Positions 33,888 through 45,529 of a stretch of 64,000 nt of DNA are shown in pieces. Each line of letters begins with the position of its first letter. Position 1 is the stretch's first letter. The DNA is from Diphasiastrum complanatum (Eukaryota; Streptophyta; Lycopodiopsida; Lycopodiales; Lycopodiaceae): the NCBI GenBank assembly GCA_029204225.1, contig CM055108.1, positions 3,897,547-3,961,546 of the forward strand, in the 5' to 3' direction. The notes beneath the pieces are model-generated. The model was not told where the DNA came from and searched no databases. It was given only the letters and a program-made list of their open reading frames with translations. Position numbers and translations under genes: made by a program.

Positions 33888-34975
33888 TACTAGCCATTTT
33901 GTCATTATCCACATCACAAACTTAATTTCTGATGCACGGTAATACAGTCTTGCCAAAGGAAGCTGATCTTTGACATCATCATATGGGGCTTACCGTTCAA
34001 GGATAATATAAAGAGGCAATGACACATGTTTAGATGGATACAATATAATTTGATGGTTGTGGTTATTAAATGTCCTATTTATAGAATAGGTCTAGATGGT
34101 AACATAAACTCTTCAAATAGTTTAATGGTCAAGGTTGTTGACTATCATCGTTTAATTTATATGAATCTAGATTCCCAACACTAGTCAAGTTGAATAAGAG
34201 TTGATGCTACGGCCGTGACGTAGCTCCAATCTGGGCTATAGTATGTGTCTAATGAATATCTAAATATAAAATGATGTTAGCTAACCAGTACTAATGCATT
34301 GTGCATAGAATGATGCTAATGCAACCCAAACTACAATAGAAGTGCAGGTTCCAATCTGGGCTGTGGTCTATAGAGATATCTAAAGGGTTGAGATTTTGAG
34401 TGAATGTACATTTGTATATATAATACATGAAGTGATGCTAAAGCAAAGTGACTACAAAATCCTGATGTATTGTGCCTACAATAATGGCAAGTGCAAAGTA
34501 ACTATGAACCCCAATGCATTTTGCATCAAGTGGTACATTTTGCAAATTGAAGGCTCAAGGTAAGCCAAAAGATTTATTTCCAGGAGGGGAATGGAGGAAA
34601 ATAAGAACAAAGATGTTGATTCCAGTTTTCCCTTCACACAAAAAATTATATGTTACAAATCCAGTACTCGACACAAGTAATTAATGCAGCAACTCTCAAA
34701 ACTTTCATATATACTTATTTTTTCTTCTCTGTCCACAAGAAGAAACAGAACAGAAATTCTGTCACAGATCTGTGTGGCGCTTGATCCATTAGCTTATCTT
34801 GCTTGCCATCATAATTTTCACTTGCTGCCGCTCTGCACCATAATCTCGATTCTCTTGCTTTCAGTTGCCAATCTCGTTTTCGTTGATACTGGATCTCCTG
34901 CCGCTCTGCTGCTTTATCTCTTGCTTTGAGTTGCCAATCTTGTCTCTGCTGAACATCAACCTGCGAGGGCAGTCG
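33888..34975. other. Intergenic, downstream of the BPS1-like gene
   Basis: AT-rich, no motif-bearing ORF. The portion next to 34975 should contain the BPS1-like 3' UTR (minus strand). The ORF 34684-34929 (plus) is antisense to that and shows no motif. Confidence 0.45.
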
Positions 34976-36055
34976 TCAGTAGCCCATAGCCAGGCTTAAC
35001 AGGTCTAGAACGGCATTACGAGAAATGATCAGCTGCCGAAAAAGTTCGGAAATCGTATGATCCATTCTTTGCAAGCCTTGCTCCAGATCATGTGATAAAT
35101 GTCTTAAATCTTCAACTGCCTGCCGAAATTCCTCGTCTTGCTCGCCGCTCAACGGAAGCTTTCTTGCGGAAATTGTAGAGTCTACCATACTGGATAGACG
35201 AGTCAAGCAAATGTGCAACACGTCAAGTTCCCGAAGAAGGCCAGGCTGAAGGTGCTTTTTCATCCCTGCGTTTTCTTTTACTTCCTCTTGCAGGCTGAGA
35301 AGCTCAAAAGACCAGGCATAATGACGAGAAACATGACTAATTTCCACCACATTTCCTCTTTTACAAGGCAGAAAAGCAGCCAGAGATATGCCTAGTGTGA
35401 ACACGGAGATTATATTTGCCATGTACTCTGCCATGGCAAAGGCTTGTAAAGAAGACGACGCTTCACTGTTCTTTGGGACAACAAGCTTGTCACTTATTGT
35501 CTGAAGCAAGCTGGTTGTACTGGAAATCTGGTCTTGCGACTGCTCGTTTCGAAGCTCTGATAAGCATTCGTGAAAGGACTTTCTTGCGCGAGTAAGCTGT
35601 GGCTCGCTTAGGCTACCTTTGTTTGTATCCAATACGTGCAAAATGGATTTAATATGCATTTGGAGGTGCTCTAGCTTGCCCATGCCATCCCTGACAGCGT
35701 TGCAAGCATCCAGATACTTGGCATTTGCATCCAGAAATGCGCTCAGCAATTTCTCGTCTCTTCTTGTCAAACAACCTTGCACGTCTGACGGTAGAACCTT
35801 CGGCAAAAACACAGAAGCTTCCAGCATTGCATCCATGAGTTTTTGCAACCACTGCAAGCTCCATAACTCCACTTCAAAAGACGGATGCAAGCCTTCAAGA
35901 CTTACACTCAAACTACTCTCCAGCCTCTGCAGAAGTTGGTCCTCCTTCTCGGACAAATGTGAATGCACAGATCTGAAAGGCCTTCCGTGCAGCTTATTTT
36001 TCAAAGAAGAGAAGAAAGATGAATGACGGGCATAATTCCTTTTATCTAACTCCAT
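34976..36055 (-). CDS. BYPASS1/ROH1-like protein (DUF793-type)
   Basis: A single-exon, intact frame of 359 residues from the ATG at 36055. The longer frame begins at a GTG (36121), so I prefer the first ATG (MELDKRNYARHSSFF). The fold pattern fits the plant BPS1/ROH1 family: LSEKEDQLLQRLESSL, then SLQWLQKLMDAMLEA, KYLDACNAVRDGMGKLEHLQ, a predicted hydrophobic segment at about 208-231 (MAEYMANIISVFTLGISLAA), and a C-terminal helix ELFRQLIISRNAVLDLLSLA. Length equals the family (about 350). BPS1 in Arabidopsis restrains a root-derived mobile signal; ROH1 interacts with an exocyst subunit. Which branch this belongs to is unclear. A 5' UTR intron is possible: the minus strand reads CAG|GTTTGAG near 36597. 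No damage is seen, so it is probably expressed. Confidence 0.78.
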   Translation of the reverse strand: MELDKRNYARHSSFFSSLKNKLHGRPFRSVHSHLSEKEDQLLQRLESSLSVSLEGLHPSFEVELWSLQWLQKLMDAMLEASVFLPKVLPSDVQGCLTRRDEKLLSAFLDANAKYLDACNAVRDGMGKLEHLQMHIKSILHVLDTNKGSLSEPQLTRARKSFHECLSELRNEQSQDQISSTTSLLQTISDKLVVPKNSEASSSLQAFAMAEYMANIISVFTLGISLAAFLPCKRGNVVEISHVSRHYAWSFELLSLQEEVKENAGMKKHLQPGLLRELDVLHICLTRLSSMVDSTISARKLPLSGEQDEEFRQAVEDLRHLSHDLEQGLQRMDHTISELFRQLIISRNAVLDLLSLAMGY

Positions 36056-37065
36056 CTCAGAAGGCGACTCCTTCAAATGTAGATACAGACTAAACAATCC
36101 TTGAGTCGAGGCTGTTACCACAACGCAGAATTCAATCCTAGCATGCTAACTCCTACACCCGATGCTTTCTTTAATGAGTCGAAACTCATAAAGGACAAAT
36201 TTATTCAAAACAGATTCTGAATACGATGACTCCTATCCTCTATCTTTGATAAGCCTCCTGCTTCTTTCCTGATGCGTCTGGTTACAAGGAATTCACTTAA
36301 CAAGATCTATTGCAGAGTTTTTCCACAAACGAAGATAAATTAAAATTTTCATGCAATGATATGAATATCCTGCGAAATGCAGAAACACGAGTAATTATCA
36401 GATCCTTCAGATCTCAAACCAAAGCTGCAGCTCCAGCGCTTTTTGCTTCTTGTTCAAACAAAATTAAACCAAAAAAACTCACCCAAAATTATAATATCTT
36501 AGTAGGATCCTCAAACAAAGACGTATCAGCAATAATATGACAGATCGCGATGAGCAGAAACAGGAACAACAATCAGATCACTGAAATCTCAAACCTGGTT
36601 CGATAGATTTTTCGACGATCCATCCTGCAAACCACGCAGCGCTGCGAGGAAGCTTTTATGTCGATGAATGGAGACGAAGGTCACGAAGCCCGCTAAAAGC
36701 AGCGTCGAAGGATGGCCATAAGACTAACTGCCAGCTTGGCAGCCGGCCGCCAGGATTTGGTCACGAGACTACGCGTCTTGCCACTTGGGATGCCGCGTCC
36801 CGCGTCCCTGTCTATCCACGGGGGACGCTATAGATTCCGTTCCCAGCACTTGGATTTCTGCCGCGTGGCACACCTGCCACTTGGACTCTTTTCATCAGTC
36901 AACCTTCTGAAAACGTGGCAGAATCTTAACAGCTAGAACGGAATCCAACGGTGGAGAGGTCAAATCATCCCGTGCCCTTGAGATGCCAGGCCTGGTCCAT
37001 GGTCAAATGGCCTGGCACCTAGACTCACGCGTTGACAATGGGTTATTCATTTTGCCATGGAAAAC
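36056..37065 (-). promoter_or_regulatory. 5' region and promoter of the BPS1-like gene
   Basis: No ORF with motifs. The 36600-36760 part is richer in G+C, as in many plant 5' UTRs, and may hold the first non-coding exon. I cannot place a TATA box with confidence. Confidence 0.4.
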
Positions 37066-37383
37066 ACGTGCTGATATGGTATTTGATTTTCTTTTTTAAT
37101 ATCAAGAATTTCTATGCAAATTCCAAAATCTTTAGGTCTTGTTTTTAATCATAGTTGTCCTTGTCAATTGTCGGGTATCGATGTACACGTGTCATCCGGC
37201 ATGAGTATGACACATTTATCATGGATTTGAGAACATGAGCAATGTCTTTTGTTCCATGTTGCATAAAGAGAGAGAGAGAGACTTATTGCACCCAGACCAC
37301 AACAAAACGCACACACACACACACCCTCCCCTCCTAAACCCTAAATCCCTCCCCTCCCTTCTGTCTTTGGTCTAGCTAGCATC

Positions 37384-37435
<52 letters not shown>

Positions 37436-37941
37436 GGAACCCAGGCCTGGTCCTGCTGCGAGCAAAAGTCAGTTGAGATCAATGGTCTAAGAAGCTTCCA
37501 TTCAACAGACTGCCAGTGTGCGTTCTAGAGGATCAGAACGCCGATCTGGGAGGCCAAGAGTAAGAAGAGGAGTTGGAGTTCTGCTCCTCCTCCGTTGTGT
37601 ATTATCAACAATTTTGTGTTTCATGGTCTCAAGATACAGCTAACAAGTTTAAGGTTCTACTATATGTATTCTATACTTTGACATCTTTATTTCTTGCTCT
37701 TATGTTATATCTTCCTTGTCTCACATGAACACCCACTTCCAAGCGAGATATGCGGTATGTCCGAGATCTCCCAAATATGTGAGACGTGCTAATATGGTAT
37801 TTGATTTTCTTTTTTAATATTAAGAATTTCTATGCAAATTCCAAAATCCTTAGGTCTTGTTTTTAATCATAGTCTTCCTCGTCGTCTCTCAGGGCATCAA
37901 TTGTCGGGCATCGATGTACACATGTCATCCAGCATGAGTAT
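37066..37941. repeat. Direct-repeat pair (about 143 and 158 bp), TRIM-like
   Basis: 37066-37208 and 37784-37941 are near-identical: ACGTGCT(G/A)ATATGGTATT, then AAGAATTTCTATGCAAATTC, TTAGGTCTTGTTTTTAATCA and TCGATGTACAC. They flank about 575 bp with a CA-rich tract, a telomere-like CCTAAACCCTAAA and a (CT)n run (37387-37433). This could be a miniature LTR element or a simple duplication. The second copy carries a 15-bp extra CGTCGTCTCTCAGGG-like insertion. Confidence 0.6.
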
Positions 37942-38029
37942 TCCGGCATCGATGTACACATGGTTCATGCTTTTGGTTTCCAAGAGATGTCTTAAACTTG
38001 GGACCAAAGAAACTTTAGATGCCAACCGG

Positions 38030-39100
<1,071 letters not shown>

Positions 39101-39246
39101 TCCAAATCATCGGCCGCCACCTAGATCAGCCTCCATCAACGACGGGCACTTACAACTAGAAGAAGACGATCCAACCTTCTCCTTCATTCAGCCATCTTCC
39201 AAATCATCGGCTGCCATTGCCCGTCAACGATGGGCACTCACAACTA

Positions 39247-39247
<1 letters not shown>
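39101..39247 (+). mobile_element. Helitron-like 3' end(s), plus orientation
   Basis: 39219-39235 is a GC-rich hairpin (GCCCGTC-AAC-GATGGGC), followed after 8 bases by CTAG (39244-39247) and T. That is the Helitron 3' terminus: a stem-loop about 10 bp before CTRR, inserted 5' to T. A second, older-looking end ending CTAG at 39156-39159 lies 88 bp upstream and shares TCTTCCAAATCATCGGC. The 5' (TC) end is not identified. Confidence 0.75.
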
Positions 39248-39248
<1 letters not shown>

Positions 39249-39288
<40 letters not shown>

Positions 39289-39395
39289 CTGAATCACTTG
39301 GCACGTCGGCGTGCCAAGTGATTTAGTCAAAAAAAAAAAAAATTCTAGCACGTCGGCGTGCCAAGTGAAGTGCCAAGTGATTCAGTCAAATTTTT
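39249..39395. repeat. (AT)n run and CACTTGGCAC hairpin
   Basis: (AT)n from 39248 to about 39287, then CACTTGGCAC-GTCGGC-GTGCCAAGTG, a perfect 10-bp stem (about 39295-39320), and a second AGCACGTCGGCGTGCCAAGTG copy from about 39347. A related sequence lies at 31560-31640. Confidence 0.8.
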
Positions 39396-40264
39396 TAACT
39401 ATGTTCCAAACCACAATTTTTACTAATAATAAACATTCAAATAGTGGCATAAACAAGATAGCACACCATATGCTATCTTTTTATTGAGTCATGGCAAGAA
39501 AGAAACTCGCAAAAAATTTACTCGCAGAATGTCAAAACCCGTCAAAATATAATCAATAAAACCATCAATTCATCCAAAGCTCTCCTACTCAAAAAATTTG
39601 ACCATTTTTTCATGGTAAATCTAGTAGGTATATTTCTTCTTGTGCAACAACCAATATTTAAACTTTGATGGAAGTGTTGGGGAAACCTATACTACTATGG
39701 TCAATTGTTTCAACTGAATTGGTTGAAGTTGCTTGTATACTCCTTCAATTGAACATGCTTGTATACTCCTAGCCAAAGCAGACAAGCTTTGTTCTCCAGT
39801 TGGCAAAAAGCATTTCAATTGCTAATCAAGGCCTAAGTAGATTATTGTCTCCCTTCTCTCAAAATTCATTATTGCACCCTACCTTCAATATAAAGTCTAG
39901 TTCGAGAAGTATGGGTACCTGTCCATATCTATATTAATAAAATTCAAAGGTACATCTAGTTGTCCCTCTCACATTGGCATCCAAAAGACCCTTTCTTTTC
40001 TTTTGCACAACTTAACAAATGTCATGCTAAAAAATGCTTGACTGCCAATTTTAAATAGCATCAAGAGTTCTCATGTGATATGCACCCCATTTGATCTAGT
40101 TACCATTGTATATTACCAATTATTTCATTTCAAGTATCCACGGCAGTGTCCCAAGCATGGTATTTTACACAAGAACTTGTTGCAGACAAAGGACCTGCTT
40201 AAATACATGCAAGTTTGCACAATCAACTACCTTGACTCGAATATTATTCGAAGGACTGTCGCGA
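39396..40264. other. Intergenic, no gene seen
   Basis: AT-rich. ORFs at 40075-40296 are not recognisable. Confidence 0.5.
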
Positions 40265-41332
40265 CCCATTGTCATGTGCCAACTCTAAGCAAATAGCAAT
40301 TACAATGGAAGTAAAGCTAAGAGCAAGAAAAGTACAAAGCATTCATGATAGCATATCCATAGAAAGCTAGAAACAATGAGATCTCAATGGAATCACATTA
40401 GCAAAAAAAAAAGTGTACAATCAATGGAAATGGAGCATTGACTCATGTGGATAGGGCACAATGAGACCTAGCAATGGAGATCCCTATGGCTTGCATTCAC
40501 AAGGAAGCTAGAAGCTCTCACTTGCAAATGAGCCAAAAGATTCACAAAATGATGTCTCTTGCCTAGTTATAGATAGTGCTCTCACTTAACTTAACTTAAC
40601 TATCTTGAGGGATAATTACCCCTTGTTAAGTATTATTTACACTAAATTGGGCCCTTATTGGTCTATTATCCTTATTACTTACTTTGAAGGGCCTAAAGAG
40701 GGAACCGCCTTGTTATTAAGGCTAATAGCTCCTTTTGGGCCTACAAAGCTTACATTGGATATTATATTGCCTTGAAAAACACTGATGTACTAAAAGTACA
40801 TGACACTCCAAGAAATGTCATGTGCCAATTCTAAACAAATAGCAATTACAATGAAAATAAAGCTAAGAGCAAGAAAAGTACACAGAAAGCTAGAAACATG
40901 AGATCTCAATGGAATCACATTAGCAAAGAAAAAAAGAGTACAATCAATGGAAATGGAGCATTGATTCATGTGGATAGGTCACATGAGACCTAGCAATGGA
41001 GATCCCTATGGCTTGCATTCACAAAAAAGCTAGAAGCTCTCACTTGCAAATGAGCCAAAAGATTCACAAAATGATGTCTCTTGCCTAGTTATAGAAAATG
41101 CTCTCACTTAACTTAACTTAACTACCTTGAGGGATAGTTAGTCCTTGTTAAGTATTCTTTAAACTAAATTGGTCCCTTATTGGCCTATTATCCTTATTAA
41201 TTACTTTGAAGGGCCTAAAGAGGGAACCGCCTTATTATTAAGGCTAATAGCTCCATTTGGGCCTACAAGGCTTACATTAGATATTATATAGTCTTGAAAT
41301 ACACTGATGTACTAAAAGTACATGACACCCAT
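40265..41332 (+). mobile_element. LTR pair with 10-bp interior, bounded by a 5-bp target duplication
   Basis: CCCAT (40265-40269), LTR1 (40270-40805, 536 bp), 10 bp CTCCAAGAAA, LTR2 (40816-41327, 512 bp), CCCAT (41328-41332). Both LTRs start TGTCATGTGCC and end GTACATGACA, an 8-bp inverted terminal repeat (TGTCATGT/ACATGACA). LTR2 lacks about 26 bp present in LTR1 (AGCATTCATGATAGCATATC...). No coding sequence. Orientation cannot be set, so the strand is nominal. Confidence 0.82.
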
Positions 41333-42016
41333 CTCAACTCGAACAATATTCGAAAGATTGTTGAATCACTGTCGACCTGACTCAACTCAAAAATTTTTGG
41401 AGGACAGTCGAATTCGACCATTTTAGCAAATTGTCAAACTTGACCCTTCATGACTCCGAGTACATTTGACCCTTTTTTGACCCATCACAACCATGAATTA
41501 AGCAAAATAGGTGTTAGATCTATACTTTGGAGTGCTCGCTAAGATCCTTACGTAGTTCCCTTCCATTGTTCACCTCCCTTGAGAAGATCAACCTCTTGAG
41601 GAGAAGATCTAGAGCCAAAGATATAGATAGCCAAAGAAATCAAGAACCAAAAAAAGAGGATACCAAAACCAGAAAAACACCAAAAAGAGAAAGAAAAGAA
41701 AAGAATCTCACTCATAGATCTAAGTCATTCCACCTTTTAATCCAACGCTAAGCTTGACAACCTGAGTTGGCTTAGATCTCCATTATTATCTCTTCATTTA
41801 CCATCTCCCCATTGGATCGAAACCCGATACTACAAGCGATACTCACTCGAAATAGATCCATAAAACCCCATCTTTGCCCTCTGTATCCATCAAATTAGGG
41901 AGGCATGGAAGGGTCCAACAATTTTGCTTCATTCATCAATCCTCAAAAGGCATATTTTGGCCTGTTTCAACCAAAGAAGAAGGGGACAAGCTCCACCTCC
42001 TTTGCTTCCTCACAAA
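41333..42016. other. Intergenic; CTCGAA-rich start, no gene seen
   Basis: The first 130 bp (TCGAACAATATTCGAAAG, TCAAAAATTTTTGGAGGACA) resemble the 51-53 kb minisatellite, so the LTR pair may sit inside a related array. The ORF 41527-41751 is Lys/Arg-rich and not recognisable. Confidence 0.4.
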
Positions 42017-42660
42017 TTAATATTGCACCTCAATATGCTTGTTCCTAGCATGAAAAATAGGATTGGTTGCCAACCTTTGAGCTGATTTATTGTCACAAAA
42101 GACGATTAGGCTCTCTAAAAAATCCAACAAGTGAAGATCCTTGATCATTCTCTTGATCCATCCCATCTCCTTTGTGCAATGTGTAAGAGCTTTGTACTTG
42201 GACTCACTAGATGACAATGAGATAGTGGCTTGTTTCTTCGACATCCATGATATAGCTCCATCACCTACCATTACATCTCCATCATAGTCCAAATCTGAAA
42301 ATCCAAAAAGATAAGATGATTATCCCTCATACAATATGCCAAAATCTTGAGTTCCAATGATGTACCTCAAAACTCGCTTTCCTAGCTTCCAATGCTCCTC
42401 GCTAAGATCTTGCATGAATTGGCTCAATTTTCCAACACAGTAGCTTAGATCTGGTCTAGTAATGGTTAGATAGATGAGTGTACCAACTAGCTTCCTATAG
42501 AGAATAATGTCCTTGAAGGATCTTTCACTACCTCTTATAGTTAGCTTTACATGAGACTCCATATGTGTATCACTAGCTTTTGCATCTACCATATGAAATC
42601 TTTCTAGAATAGAATTAGCATATTTCTCTTGACAAATGAAAGTAGATTGAGAAGATCTAA
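42017..42660 (-). pseudogene. Copia reverse transcriptase end and RNase H
   Basis: Minus strand: KYANSILERFHMVDAKASDT (about 42570-42640), YRKLVGTLIYLTITRPDLSY (42440-42500), HWKLGKRVLRYIIGTQDFGI, then after a stop MSKKQATISLSSSESKYKAL and VFCDNKSAQRLATNPIFHAR with NKHIEVQY (42017-42080). This is the RT thumb to RNase H part of a copia polyprotein. The 42660 end meets a region in which a plus-strand copia fragment begins, forming a head-to-head arrangement. Confidence 0.88.
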
Positions 42661-42959
42661 TGACTTTCTTGGAGTCCTCGGGCCTTGAGCTTGCTCCTCC
42701 TCTTGACTTGACTCCAAGCCATCAATAATTTGGATTGGTTGATGATCCTGTTACAAATCCCATAGATCTTCGATTGCCTTGAAGGTTGACGCATGCTCCA
42801 CACTAGTGATGACGCACCGTATCCACCCATCCATAGGGTCATTGCTGACCCACCCATGTGCACTAATGTTATCGACCCACCCATGTGCATTGACGTTATT
42901 GACATCCACATGTCTGATTGAGTCTCCAACGATAACTGGCATTCCATACCACTAGCCAT

Positions 42960-44140
42960 CACCCTTCTCAAAATGAATGTGACTAACGAACTTCCCAAGG
43001 AAGTTGGTAAGTGCACTACATCTAGTGAAGCTTGGGAAACCTTGAAGAAGGTTTATGAATCCAAGTCCACATTTAGGGTTCTAACCCTAAGGAGGCAACA
43101 TTTTCAAAGTCTTCAAAAGAAAGATGAAAGTGCTCATGCTTCTATTTTTTTACGTTAAAGCATTTAATGATGAATTAGCATGTATTGGTAAAATCATTAA
43201 GGATGTGGATCTTGTTCTCTTAATGGCTTATTGGATGATAATGCTAACTTGGTACAGAGCTTTGTTATTCAAAAGACATGGCCAAGTATGAAGGACTTAG
43301 CAAGCTTTCATATGACATGTCACAAAGAGTTCTTCACTTCTTTGGTGCCTTATGAAGGAGAGAAGAAGATCATCAACATGGCCAATGATGGTAAAGTTGT
43401 TATCATGGGCATTGATACTATTCCTATTTTTCTCTCATCTATAAGTAAGCTTGAAAAATGTTTTGTTCATACCTTCCATTACTAAGAATGTTCTTAGTGT
43501 GAATTTCTTTTTGGTAAGAAGCCAAGCTTGGAGAATTTGAAGATCTTTGGTAGTACTTGCTATCTCAACTCATCTTTTGGATGCTTGAAGGGAATATTTT
43601 TTGGCTATAGTGAAGTAAGGAAAGCTTATAGGGTTTACATTCCTAAGTCATAGAAATTTCACATTTCTAGGGATGTTGTCTTTGAAGAGGAGAATGTGGA
43701 TAATCATTGATGTTGTTGACGTTGATCAATTAAACATTCTTGATGGTGATAAAAATGGTTCTTTGGATGGTGATGGTGGAGATGCCTCTCCAAGTCAAGT
43801 TCTAAGAAGATCCTCAAGACAAAGGCAGAAGCCATCTAGGCTTACATATGATGATAAGGGTAAGCAAGTTGAAGGTACAAACTTTGCTTTAATGACATGT
43901 TTTGGTTCATCTTCTTGTGTAGATGAGGCTATACAATTGGATGGTGTTTTTCATGGATTGCAAGCAACTAATGGATTTGAAAAAGAAGATTTGTTCAATG
44001 ACTTTGATGTTCAAGTGGAAGATCAAGAGGTTGATCTCAAAGGGCTTCAACAACACAAAAGGGAAAGTGGTAATTTGGAGCTAGTCAAGAGCATCAAAGG
44101 GAAGTCAAATGACAAAGATACTTTGGATCTGTTTTTGTAG
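42960..44140 (+). pseudogene. Internally deleted copia gag-pol, plus strand
   Basis: Plus strand, three frames: gag MNVTNELPKEVGKCTTSSEA, WETLKKVYESKSTFRVLTL, then 43231 DDNANLVQSFVIQKTWPSMK joined directly to the protease part CHKEFFTSLVPYEGEKKI (43320-43380). Near 43520-43670 come KIFGSTCYLNSS, GIFFGYSEVRKAYRVYIP and HISRDVVFEEEN, the integrase-to-RT linker, and a 155-residue tail with SSRQRQKPSRLTYDD. The words match the copia at 20214-21807 closely (NATNELLKEVGE; HKEYFSSLLSYEGE), so they are one family. Zinc knuckle, most of integrase and RT are deleted. Confidence 0.82.
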
Positions 44141-44842
44141 GTATTTGAAGACTCAAGTAAGTTCAAGGGAGGACCAAGGAAGTTTTGTTCAAGTTTAATT
44201 TACTTGTTCTATCTCATGTTTGAGCAATTTCATATGAATGTGTGCAAATTGTCAAGATATGGTGAAACTTGTTACATTGTTTTGCATCATTTTGTTGAAC
44301 TTGGAGTTGTACTAGCATTCTTGGCTGGTTTTGCTGATGGAAATGAATCTAAGAGAGGCTCATTATATCACTCATTCATGGTCAAATCATGAAGTGATGA
44401 TGATATCATGTGGCAAGATGGAGATGGCTCATTCATGGATTTTCATGGTGGGGTGTGGACACATATCAAGGAAGGACAAATATGGAGGATACATGCAAGA
44501 AAATGGTTATCATTCACATTTATTGCTTGGTTGCTGTTATTTTCTAGATATATCAAAGGTGGAAGCATGGAGGAATTCATTCATAGTGATTCTATGTTAC
44601 ATCCTATGTTGATTTTTCATCTTAAAATGTAAAATTGATGTAAGAAAGTGAAGCATCTAATATGGACAACTGTTATCTATATCAATTATGAAAGCTATTA
44701 TAAAAGCATAGAAAGGAGGTCTATTTTTTGGATGGAGATCATTCTTAAGATGGATGCCCTACCTCCAGTGATCTAGTCAAATTGACAGTTCTTCAATTGA
44801 TGCAATATTGACTGCAAACAAGCCAATTTTCTCATAAATCTG
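44141..44842. other. Copia remnant flank, no gene seen
   Basis: Text such as TGGCAAGATGGAGATGGCTCATTCATGGATTTTCATGGTGG is open in part, but I recognise no domain. It could be the tail of the copia element and its LTR. Confidence 0.4.
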
Positions 44843-45507
44843 TCAACACCCCACGAAACCGAAAATTTCTGAAGCTTCCTCCATTTTCCACCAAATTGCC
44901 TCATGTAAATTGTTATGGCTCTCCATCACTGCTCTTTGCATGCCCATGCAAGCCCCATTGCACCAAGCGGCTGTCCACACAATGAGCCATGAAGCCAACA
45001 CCAATGATTTCCCCAAAACCACCGAAACTGCAAGATTTTCCGTGAATTCTCCCCGGAATCCACCTACGACAATCGTTCTGATCTTCCTCGACGCTCTGAT
45101 CGAAGGAACTTTGTTGTCTCCTACCATCCAGACTGCTGATACCCAGTATGGAGTCCTCTCTCCTGAGACGCTTTGAGTGCTAATTTTTCTAGTGAAAGAT
45201 GCTATCCCATAGCTCCACCAGATCGTGCATGCCTGCATCACCCTGCCACTATGATATGAAGTTAAAATTCCGATAGAATCTAGTGTAGTATGCAAATCAC
45301 ATCAATCAATCACCATAGCCACTCCTCACAAGCTCTCAAAGATGGCACAACAAAAGTTAAAAGATTACAAGGAAATATTGTACATATAGGAAAAGTCCCA
45401 AACTGCATTGGTCACATCCCGGTCACAAACAAATAAATTGTATACTAATTACATCATCACATTTAGAGCTTACACTAATGAATCAGTACAAAATCTGATT
45501 TCTAACT
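44843..45507 (-). mobile_element. LTR plus leader fragment, copy 2
   Basis: Homologue of 32742-33887: shares STQSVSGERTPYWVSAVWMV, TIVVGGFRGEF and the LTR words CTCACAAGCTCTCAAAGATG and TTACATCATCACATTTAGAG. The LTR here is shorter by about 570 bp (joined at about 45408). The primer site is decayed beyond recognition. Confidence 0.7.
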
Positions 45508-45529
45508 CGAAAGACTTAAGATAGTTTCT

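Noticed and set aside
34684-34929. ORF on the plus strand next to the BPS1-like gene
   Set aside because: Lies over the expected 3' UTR of the minus-strand gene and has no motif.
36056-36121. N-terminal extension of the BPS1-like protein
   Set aside because: The extension begins with GTG, not ATG; the first ATG is at 36055.
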